DNA from: Methylacidiphilum sp.
GTDB lineage: Bacteria; Verrucomicrobiota; Verrucomicrobiia; CAIQCK01
DNA: 5,558 nucleotides
Direction: 5' to 3'
Assembly: GCA_020718125.1 (NCBI GenBank)
Contig: DYDC01000191.1
Coordinates: forward strand, 1 to 5,558
Position 1 is the first letter of the stretch; every line of letters starts with the position of its first letter. This document shows positions 1 to 5,501 of this stretch, in pieces. The translations under genes were made by a program, and so were the position numbers. The notes under the pieces were generated by a model. The model had not been told where the DNA came from and did not search any database. It worked only from the letters and a program-made list of their open reading frames with translations.

Positions 1-1057
1 GGCCGCCCAGCGCAACCGCGCGCTTTACGACCGCCTCCGCCAAGGCCGCGTCACGGGCGCGCCGGACTTCCTCGTCCTCACAGCCGCCAATGAACGGCAG
101 GCGGCCGCCTACCGTTCGGAGATGGCTTTGCGCGCCCGTCGCGGATTCTTCCCCAAGGGCTTGCGGACATTGGTGGTGCCGGACCCTCATGGCCGGCGCG
201 TCGGCACGGGTGGCGCGACGTTGAGCGCGCTGCGCGCGGTGGCGCGTGAGTGTTGGCGGCCTGCAGGCGCCCGCTTGCGCCGTTCGGGGAGTGTGCCGGG
301 TTTGCTGGCGGGGCGGAGGATTATGGTGATCCATGCGGGAGGCAAGGCGGTTCGGGTGCCGGGTGATGCTGCGCCGGGCAAGGTCTTCCTGAAACTGCCA
401 ATACCGGCGGTGGATGGCGGCGGCTCGACGTTGTTCGACGCGTTGTTCGTGACGCTGGCGTGCGCGCAGCAACGGCTGGGGCAGGGCCTGTTGGTGGCGT
501 CCGGCGATGTGCTGTTGCTGTTCGACGCGGGCGCGGTGCGGCCCACAACGGGTGCGGTGAGCGGGTTTGCCACGCCGGCGCCGGCGGAGCAGGCGGCGCG
601 TCATGGGGTGTATGTGTGTGGCGACGACGGCGTCGCGCGGCGGTTTCTGCACAAGGCGGGCGAGGAATCGTTGCGTGCCGGCGGCGCGGTGGATGCGTTG
701 GAGCGGACGTGGGTGGACACGGGACTGGTGGGTTTCCGGGGAGCCGCGCTGGCGGAAAGGGCCGGTTCGGTGGACTTGGCGCTTCAACTTCGGCGTCGGG
801 CGGATGCGCATGAGGAGACGGCGTTCGGGGCGGTCAGCGAGGCGATGGGCGCGGCAGAGCCGGCCCGCAGGCAGGCCCGGCTGGCGACGCCAATGGGCGA
901 AACGATCACGGTGGAATTGCCTGTGCGGATTGATTTCGGCGGCGGCTGGTCGGACACGCCGCCCCACAGCTTGGAGCGGAGCGGCACCGCGCTCAACGCG
1001 GCGGTGTTGCTCGACGGCCGGGTGTATCCATGGTCGCTCGCGCGGGGGACGGCGTGA
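1..1057 (+). CDS. fkp: Truncated Fkp-like bifunctional L-fucokinase / GDP-fucose pyrophosphorylase, 5' partial and internally deleted
   Basis: The reading frame (codons from base 2) is open to the left edge, so the true start lies outside and the ATG at 122 is internal. In the family, the N-terminal domain makes GDP-fucose from fucose-1-phosphate and GTP, and the C-terminal GHMP kinase phosphorylates L-fucose. About 351 residues are visible. The nucleotidyltransferase part shows GTGGAT (68-73), HAGG followed by VRVP and GKVF (from 111), LLVASGDVLLLFD, HGVYV and a WVDTGL segment (from 237). Only about 60 residues later comes the start of the kinase domain, PVRIDFGGGWSDTPP (307-321). In full-length Fkp proteins (about 950-1000 residues) several hundred residues lie between these points, so a large in-frame internal loss is inferred. 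The frame stops about 20 residues after that kinase motif, so the glycine-rich ATP loop and the catalytic GHMP motifs are absent and fucokinase activity is very unlikely. Whether the remaining transferase part folds is unknown. The TGA overlaps the GTG start of the next gene. Confidence 0.75.
   Translation, partial: AAQRNRALYDRLRQGRVTGAPDFLVLTAANERQAAAYRSEMALRARRGFFPKGLRTLVVPDPHGRRVGTGGATLSALRAVARECWRPAGARLRRSGSVPGLLAGRRIMVIHAGGKAVRVPGDAAPGKVFLKLPIPAVDGGGSTLFDALFVTLACAQQRLGQGLLVASGDVLLLFDAGAVRPTTGAVSGFATPAPAEQAARHGVYVCGDDGVARRFLHKAGEESLRAGGAVDALERTWVDTGLVGFRGAALAERAGSVDLALQLRRRADAHEETAFGAVSEAMGAAEPARRQARLATPMGETITVELPVRIDFGGGWSDTPPHSLERSGTALNAAVLLDGRVYPWSLARGTA
1044..1049 (+). promoter_or_regulatory. 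Ribosome binding site that decides the GTG start of the GT4 gene
   Basis: GGGGGA lies 4 nt before GTG 1054, which is close but usable. The GTG shares its last bases with the TGA of the upstream gene (GTGA), the usual layout for translational coupling. An ATG at 1030 in the same frame would add eight residues (MVARAGDG) before the KVLQLHNRYRVPGGE sequence that normally begins proteins of this family, so GTG 1054 is preferred. Confidence 0.55.
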
Positions 1058-2241
1058 AAGTGCTCCAGTTACACAACCGCTACCGTGTGCCGGGCGGCGA
1101 GGACGCCGTGGTGAAACGGGAGCGCGACCTGCTGGAGCGGCATGGCCATCAAGTGATCGTGCTGGAGCGGGCGAACGAAGAGATGGACGGCTGGCCGGCG
1201 TGGCGGCGGGCGCTGCTGCCGGCGACGACGATGTTCTCGCTGCGGAGCTACCGCGAAGTGCTGGAGATTTGCCGGCGCGAGCGTCCGGACGTGGCGCACA
1301 TCCACAATGTCTTCTTCCTGCTGTCGCCGTCGGTGTATTACGCCTTGAACAGAGCGGGCGTGCCGATCGTGCAGACCTGCCACAACTTCCGGTTCCTGTG
1401 CGCCAACGCGATCTTCCTGACCGGCGGCCGGCTCTGCGAACGGTGCAAGGCCGGCAACTATTTCCACGCGGTCGCGCACCGTTGCTACCGCGACAGCCGC
1501 GCGCAAAGCCTGATGCTGGCGCTGACGCTGGCGGCGCACCGTTATCTCGGCCGATGGTGGGAGAAAATGGATGCGTTCATCGCGCTCAGCGAGTTCTCCC
1601 GGTGCAAGCTGATCGAGGGCGGCCTGCCATCGGACCGGATGTTCCTGAAGCCGCACTTTCTCGACAACCCGCCCGCGCCGTGTTTCGAGAGCGACGATTA
1701 CGCGGTGCTGATGAGCCGGCTGCATCAGGAGAAGGATGTGGCGACGGCAGTGGAAGCGTTTCGCGACGTGCGGGGGCTGCGGCTGCTGGTGCTCGGCGAC
1801 GGGCCGTTGCGCGGCGCGCTGGAGGAGCAGGCGCGGCAGGCCGGACTGGGCCACGTGGAGTTCCGCGGTTTCATCGCGGGCGAGCTGCGGTTCGATCTCG
1901 TGCGGCGGGCGCGGATGTTGCTGCTGCCGTCGCGCGTGTATGAGAACTTCGCCGTGTCGGTGCTCGAAGCCTACGCGATGGGCAAGGCCGTGGTGGCGTC
2001 ACGGATTGGCGCGGTCACCGAACTGGTCCAGGACGGCGTGACCGGGCTGCTCTTCGAGCCGGGCAACGCGGCCGACCTCGCTGAAAAGGTCAACCGCCTG
2101 CGCGCCGACCCGGTGCTTGCGGCGGAACTGGGGCGCAACGGCAGGCGTCGGTTCGATGAGGACTACAACGCCGATTCAAACTACCGGCATCTGACGCAAA
2201 TCTACCGGTTCGCCCGCCAGCGGCGCGGGCTGGCGGTGTGA
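1054..2241 (+). CDS. Glycosyltransferase family 4 (GT-B fold, retaining)
   Basis: The 395-residue protein starts VKVLQLHNRYRVPGGEDAVV. The family transfers a sugar from a nucleotide-sugar donor to a lipid-linked or polysaccharide acceptor at the cytoplasmic face of the membrane. The N-terminal Rossmann half contains the GGE loop (14-16), the DVAHIHN strand (79-85) and a cysteine-rich stretch with Cys109, 116, 128, 131 and 144. The C-terminal donor-binding half has the SRLHQEK segment (221-227), LGDGPLR (247-253), and the family's E-x7-E motif as Glu297 and Glu305 in ENFAVSVLE, followed by GAVTELVQDGVTGLLFEPG. Length and motif order are those of a complete GT4 enzyme, and no membrane segment or signal peptide is seen. 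It overlaps the broken Fkp-like gene by 4 nt and is followed after 10 nt by a WecG-type transferase, which suggests one operon for a surface glycan. The donor and acceptor cannot be read from the sequence. Confidence 0.93.
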   Translation: MKVLQLHNRYRVPGGEDAVVKRERDLLERHGHQVIVLERANEEMDGWPAWRRALLPATTMFSLRSYREVLEICRRERPDVAHIHNVFFLLSPSVYYALNRAGVPIVQTCHNFRFLCANAIFLTGGRLCERCKAGNYFHAVAHRCYRDSRAQSLMLALTLAAHRYLGRWWEKMDAFIALSEFSRCKLIEGGLPSDRMFLKPHFLDNPPAPCFESDDYAVLMSRLHQEKDVATAVEAFRDVRGLRLLVLGDGPLRGALEEQARQAGLGHVEFRGFIAGELRFDLVRRARMLLLPSRVYENFAVSVLEAYAMGKAVVASRIGAVTELVQDGVTGLLFEPGNAADLAEKVNRLRADPVLAAELGRNGRRRFDEDYNADSNYRHLTQIYRFARQRRGLAV

Positions 2242-2251
2242 GGATACGACG

Positions 2252-3031
2252 ATGAGCGAGTCTTGTTACGTGTTGGGCACCAAGGTCAGCCTCGTCCAGA
2301 TTCCCGACGTGGTGGCCGCGCTGGACTCATGGATTGCGCAACGCCGCGGCTTGGGGCCGGCCGCGTATGTAGTCACCACCAATGTTTACGGCGTGATGAT
2401 GGCGCAACGCACCCCGGCGCATCGTCGCGCGATCAACGGTGCCGACATGGCGGTCCCCGACGGCATGCCGCTGGTGTGGGTCGCGCGCGGGCGCGGCGCG
2501 CGCCACATGCAACGGCGCGTCTATGGCCCGGAACTGTTCGAAGCGTGTTGCGAAGCCGCCCGCCGCCGCAGTTGGCGGTTTTATTTCTATGGCGGCGCGG
2601 AAGGCGTCGCGCAGCGCTTGACGGCGCTGGTGCGGGAGAGATACCCCGGCGTGCAAGTCGTGGGCGCCGAAACGCCGCCCTTCCGCCCGTTGACACCGGC
2701 CGAGGACGCCGAGGTTTGCCAGCGCATTAACGCGGCCCAGCCGGACGTGGTGTGGGTCGGTCTCGGCGGGGCGAAGCAAGACACGTGGATGGCCGAGCAC
2801 GCATCGCGACTTCAAGTGCCGGTGCTGGTCGGCGTCGGCGCGGCGTTCGATTTCTTCACTGGCCGCGTCACGCAGGCGCCGCGCTGGATGCGCGAGAACG
2901 GGTTGGAATGGCTCTTTCGCCTCTTCGCCGAGCCGCGCCGTCTCTGGCGTCGCTACCTCGTCTATAACCCGTGGTTCGCCCTCTGCCTCCTGCTGGAGGT
3001 CACGCGGCTGAAGAAGTTCTCGCGCGAGTAG
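2252..3031 (+). CDS. WecG/TagA/CpsF family glycosyltransferase (GT26)
   Basis: A 259-residue protein of normal family length. Members transfer a sugar, such as ManNAc in TagA or ManNAcA in WecG, onto an undecaprenyl-diphosphate-linked sugar during wall teichoic acid, enterobacterial common antigen or exopolysaccharide synthesis. The family signature runs in order: TTNVYGVMMAQ (42-52), ADMAVPDGMPLVW (64-76) with the Asp70 position that is catalytic in TagA, FYFYGGAEGVA (110-120), PDVVWVGLGGAKQDTWM (164-180), VGVGAAFDFFTGRVTQAPRW (193-212) and GLEWLFRLFAEPRRLWRRYL (217-236). The basic, hydrophobic C-terminus (about 215-259) is the part that attaches to the membrane in characterised members. GAGGA at 2240-2244, 7 nt before the ATG, is a good ribosome binding site and overlaps the stop of the GT4 gene. 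The stop at 3029-3031 appears to end the operon. Substrate specificity is unknown. Confidence 0.95.
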   Translation: MSESCYVLGTKVSLVQIPDVVAALDSWIAQRRGLGPAAYVVTTNVYGVMMAQRTPAHRRAINGADMAVPDGMPLVWVARGRGARHMQRRVYGPELFEACCEAARRRSWRFYFYGGAEGVAQRLTALVRERYPGVQVVGAETPPFRPLTPAEDAEVCQRINAAQPDVVWVGLGGAKQDTWMAEHASRLQVPVLVGVGAAFDFFTGRVTQAPRWMRENGLEWLFRLFAEPRRLWRRYLVYNPWFALCLLLEVTRLKKFSRE

Positions 3032-3086
3032 GCTTGCCAAACAAGTTCCAGACAAACGGGGCGGCTTGCGGCGTCCTTACCGTGAG

Positions 3087-3341
3087 ATGCGCGAATCGCT
3101 GGAACAACTCTACGACAGCCACGCCCAGGCGCTGTTCGCGTTCCTGCTGAACCTGACGCGCAACGAGGCCGACACGCGCGACGTGCTGCAAGAGGTCTTC
3201 TGCAAGACTCGGCGTCCAACAACACACTCAACCTCATCGTCAAACGCCAGCAGGAGCTTTCTTCGCTGCTCGCGACGGCGAACGAGCCGGTGCAGCCAAA
3301 AGCCACCGGCCCGCGCAGCGAACTGCAGAGGTATCATCTAG
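3087..3341 (+). pseudogene. Broken ECF-type RNA polymerase sigma factor (region 2 remnant)
   Basis: From ATG 3087 the protein reads MRESLEQLYDSHAQALFAF, then a segment ending DVLQEVFCK (about residues 1-40). This is the start of sigma region 2, whose core-polymerase-binding helix typically ends in a D-x-x-Q-E-x-F pattern, here DVLQEVF. Right after LQEVFCKT (near 3208) similarity ends. The frame continues as an unlikely Ser/Thr/Arg-rich stretch (RRPTTHSTSSSNASRS) to TAG 3339-3341. The rest of region 2 and all of region 4, the -35 recognition helix, are missing, so it cannot act as a sigma factor. The abrupt change fits a deletion rather than a point frameshift, because no frame downstream resumes sigma sequence. 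TTG 3066 in the same frame is a possible earlier start but adds residues not expected of the family. No convincing ribosome binding site precedes the ATG. It lies 55 nt after the GT26 gene and is probably a separate unit. Confidence 0.7.
3212..3340 (+). pseudogene. Probable C-terminal tail of a second lost gene, fused behind the sigma remnant
   Basis: In the frame +2 relative to the sigma start, codons from about 3212 read ASNNTLNLIVKRQQELSSLL and then a Pro/Lys-rich segment ending in SELQRY. This is far more protein-like than the overlapping sigma-frame translation: it has an amphipathic KRQQELSSLL helix and a balanced composition. I do not recognise the family. The simplest reading is that a deletion joined the 5' part of the sigma gene to the 3' end of the gene behind it, which in ECF loci is often an anti-sigma or membrane protein. 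That identity is inference only. The frame has no stop before the inverted repeat and runs through it to TGA 3425-3427, so the original stop may have been lost when the repeat arrived. Confidence 0.4.
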
Positions 3342-3416
3342 CTGGGAGGGGCGGTATTCCTGTCGCCCAACTTATCATCAATGATTCGGCGACAGGAATG
3401 TCGCCGCTCCCAGCTA
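3339..3416 (+). repeat. Inverted repeat of two 32-nt units, each with its own hairpin (REP/BIME-like)
   Basis: Left arm 3339-3370 and right arm 3385-3416 are reverse complements at 28 of 32 positions, separated by a 14-nt spacer. Both arms carry the outer block TAGCTGGGAG. Within each arm there is also an 8-bp hairpin with a tetraloop. On the left, stem 3349-3356 pairs with 3361-3368 (two G-U pairs) around loop TTCC. On the right, stem 3387-3394 pairs with 3399-3406 (perfect) around loop GGAA. The four arm-to-arm differences all fall in these stems and keep pairing. There is no T-run after either structure, so it is not a classical intrinsic terminator. Size, symmetry and position between genes fit a paired repetitive extragenic palindrome. 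I have an uncertain recollection of related sequences recurring in Verrucomicrobiota, but copy number cannot be judged from this window. Confidence 0.85.
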
Positions 3417-3425
3417 TTATCTCGT

Positions 3426-3430
3426 GAGGG
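3426..3430 (+). promoter_or_regulatory. Ribosome binding site deciding the ATG 3438 start
   Basis: GAGGG sits 7 nt before ATG 3438, an ideal spacing. The open frame could begin at ATG 3381, but that would place the N-terminus inside the inverted repeat. The protein with a charged lead, hydrophobic segment and ENWRGERAW motif makes sense only from 3438. Confidence 0.65.
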
Positions 3431-3437
3431 TCAAACC

Positions 3438-4418
3438 ATGAGCACACCCAATCAGGCATCCCGCTTCCGCTGGCTCAAACGCTTCGTGTTTGCCATCGCC
3501 TGCCTTGTCACGCGCACCGTCCTGTTTCACGTCGAGGAGAACTGGCGCGGCGAGCGCGCGTGGGCCGCCTACAAGCATGAACTCGAAGCCAAGGGCGTGA
3601 AGCTCGGTTTCGCCGCGTTCATCCCGCCGCGGGTGCCGGACGACCAGAACTTCGCCATGACGCCGTTCCTGGCGCCACTGCAGGACTTCGACCCCGCCAC
3701 CGGCAAGCTGCGCGAGACCGATGCGTTCAAGCGCACGCGGGGTTTTGCCAAGCCTGATGTTTCATATCGCCGGCGCGACGAAGAACGACTTCCTGATCGG
3801 CCATCTGGTCGCGGTCAGCGTGACGGACCTGGCCATCCAGGTCATCTGGAAAGGCTTGGCGAGCCACCAGTGGTCCGACGCGCAACTGCAGTTGCTCCAG
3901 GCGCAGGTGCAGGGCATGGACTGCCTCGCGGACAGTTGGAACGCCCTTCGGGCGGAGCGCGCCGGGTTCGGCAATGCGATGTTCGACTACTTGAGAAGTC
4001 TGCCACGCAAGAAACTGTTCCCGATGTTGCAAAACATGGCTGGCGGCCCTGGATTGGAATCAATCATGGGCGGCCTGACTCTCAGCCCGATTCCCACCGG
4101 CTGGCTTTACTTTGAGCAACTCAACTACCACCGCCTCTTCGAGGAGCAGCTACTCCCCATCTTCGACATGGCTGCCCGGCGGGTTTATCCACAACGCGCC
4201 GCGCAAAGGCGACACTCGACACGCTCGTGCCGCGGTTCATCGCGAAACTCCCGCACGACGTCATCACCGGCGCGCCGTTGAAGTATCGCCGCGACGGTGA
4301 CGGCTACAACCTCTACTCCGTCGGCTGGAATGAGAAGGACGACAGCGGCAAGTCCGGCACGAAGTCCGCCCCCGCGAGCGAGGACGGCGATTGGGTCTGG
4401 CAGATGCCGGCGCGGTGA
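3438..4418 (+). pseudogene. Membrane-anchored hypothetical protein, disrupted by two frame switches with probable internal deletions
   Basis: Three protein-like blocks follow each other in different frames. Block 1 (3438 to about 3752) has a basic lead RFRWLKR, a hydrophobic anchor around FVFAIACLV, then ENWRGERAWAAYKHELEAKG, FAAFIPPRVPDDQNFAMTPF and a stretch to RGFAK. Block 2 (about 3754-4200, frame +1) runs from LMFHIAGATKNDFLIGHL through IQVIWKGLASHQWSDAQL, DYLRSLPRKKL and PIFDMAARRVYPQ. Block 3 (about 4206-4418, back in the first frame) reads TLDTLVPRFIAKLPHDVITG, LKYRRDGDGYNLYSVGWNE and ends WVWQMPAR before TGA. I recall uncharacterised Verrucomicrobiota proteins with these segments in this order and more sequence between them, roughly 400-480 residues in total against about 320 here. 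Material therefore seems missing at both switches. The function is unknown; the N-terminal anchor suggests a protein facing the periplasm. It ends 16 nt from the convergent ThuA gene, with no clear terminator between. Confidence 0.7.
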
Positions 4419-4434
4419 GACTTTTCGCCTGCGA

Positions 4435-5370
4435 TTACTTCTTCGGCGTCGCGTCGGCCTTGAGGTCGCCGAGCGCCCACTGGATGCCGTCGAGATAGAA
4501 CTGCAGCACCGCGGCATCCTGGAAGACGTTGCCCGCGTGGCCCAGCGAGCAGTAGAAGACGCGGCCCTTCCCATCCTGCTTGATCCACGCGACGGCAAAG
4601 TCCTTGTCGGCGCGCTTGACGCCCTTCTCGACGCCGCCGGTGGCCGGGTCGGAAAGGTCGAGCGAGAGCAGCACGCGGCGGTCGGCGCGCGTGTAAGGCT
4701 CCTTGAGTTGGTAGATCTCGTCCTTGAGCTTGAAACCCTTGGCGCCAAAGGCGCGGCAGAGCGGATGGTTCGGCTCGTCGAGCTTGAAGGCCCACGTGCC
4801 GCCGCCGCCCCACGGGTGGCCGTCGAAAAGGCCGCCCATGAGTTTCGCCAACTCGGGGCAGGTGTGGAAACTGTCCGTGGCGGCGTGGATGCCGATGAGG
4901 GCTTTGCCGCCAAGGACGAAGTCGAGCAATGCCTGCTTCTGCGCGTCGTCGGGGAACTTCAGGTGCGTGGTGTTGTTGAGGACGACGGCGTCATATTTGG
5001 CGAGACTGGCCTTGTCGAACACCTCGTAGTCGCGGCTGATGTCCGCCGTAAACGCGCCGGTCTTCTGGCCCATCAGCTCCAGCGCCTTACAGCCTGCGGC
5101 GATGCCGCTGCCGTGGAAGAACCCCTCGCAACGCCAGAACACCAGCACGCGATGCTTCTTCTTCGGCCTGGCGGTGGCTTTGGCCGGGAGCGCGGCTTCG
5201 ATCTTCTGCAAATCCTCCCGTGCCAGCTCCGGCATCTGGTCTTTCGGCGGCGGTGGCGGTTTCGGCTTGTCGGCCTTGCCGTCCTTGTCGGCGGCCCATG
5301 CGGTCGCGGCGAGACAGAGCGCGGCGGCAACGACGAAAGCCAGCGCCTTGCGGATGTGCAGATGAGTCAT
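4435..5370 (-). CDS. Secreted ThuA-domain protein (trehalose-utilisation-like family)
   Basis: A 311-residue protein. MTHLHIRK followed by a hydrophobic core and AWA at 24-26 forms a typical Sec signal peptide, cleaved before ADKD at 27. A Lys/Pro-rich linker with five prolines (38-42) leads to the domain, which has a class-I glutamine-amidotransferase-like fold in known members. Visible signatures are HRVLVFWRCEGFFHGS (73-88), YDAVVLNNTTHLKF (126-139), GIHAATDSFHTCPE (160-173), GGLFDGHPW (179-187), DEIYQLKEPY (217-226) and VAWIKQDGKGRVFYCSLGHA (260-279), then GIQWALGDLKAD. Length and order indicate a complete gene. ThuA-type proteins are abundant in Verrucomicrobiota and Planctomycetota and are often linked to sugar metabolism, but the reaction of this secreted type is not established. 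GGAA at 5378-5381, 7 nt before the ATG, is a modest ribosome binding site. It is transcribed toward the broken hypothetical gene, and nothing suggests it belongs with the glycosyltransferases. Confidence 0.92.
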   Translation of the reverse strand: MTHLHIRKALAFVVAAALCLAATAWAADKDGKADKPKPPPPPKDQMPELAREDLQKIEAALPAKATARPKKKHRVLVFWRCEGFFHGSGIAAGCKALELMGQKTGAFTADISRDYEVFDKASLAKYDAVVLNNTTHLKFPDDAQKQALLDFVLGGKALIGIHAATDSFHTCPELAKLMGGLFDGHPWGGGGTWAFKLDEPNHPLCRAFGAKGFKLKDEIYQLKEPYTRADRRVLLSLDLSDPATGGVEKGVKRADKDFAVAWIKQDGKGRVFYCSLGHAGNVFQDAAVLQFYLDGIQWALGDLKADATPKK

Positions 5371-5420
5371 GAGAGTGTTCCGTGGTTACAGGCGGTTCAT
5401 GTGGTTGAAAACACGCGCGG

Positions 5421-5449
5421 AGAATACCACAGCCCGCGCAGCGTGGCAA
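5421..5449 (-). promoter_or_regulatory. Candidate sigma-70 promoter of the ThuA gene
   Basis: On the minus strand, TTGCCA (5449-5444; 5 of 6 to TTGACA) and TATTCT (5426-5421; 4 of 6 to TATAAT) are separated by exactly 17 nt. A start about 7 nt downstream would give a leader of roughly 44 nt to the ATG at 5370. No operator-like palindrome is seen next to it. The match is visible, its activity is inferred, and -10 elements of this quality also occur by chance. Confidence 0.35.
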
Positions 5450-5501
5450 CAAGTGGAGCGCGGGGCGCAACTCGGCGGGCGCAACTTGACACACGCGCCA
5501 A

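Noticed and set aside
1069..1854. 261-residue minus-strand open frame opposite the GT4 gene
   Set aside because: Gln/Arg/His-rich antisense shadow with no recognisable domain.
567..1943. 458-residue open frame on the + strand
   Set aside because: It is Arg/Trp/Ala-rich without motifs and overlaps the clear GT4 gene and the Fkp-like remnant in another frame; long spurious frames are expected at this GC content.
3053..3075. Possible ECF-type autoregulatory promoter (AAAC ... CGTC) before the sigma remnant
   Set aside because: Spacing of 14 nt is short, the -35 match is minimal, and the implied transcript start would almost touch the ATG.
3339..3416. Intrinsic terminator for the genes upstream
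   Set aside because: The stems are strong, but no T-run follows either hairpin, and the internal covariation fits a repeat element better.
4419..4434. Bidirectional terminator between the convergent genes
   Set aside because: The 16-nt gap has a short TTTT but no inverted repeat of useful length on either side.
5486..5491. Perfect TTGACA on the + strand
   Set aside because: No -10-like hexamer 16-18 nt downstream and no + strand gene follows inside the window.
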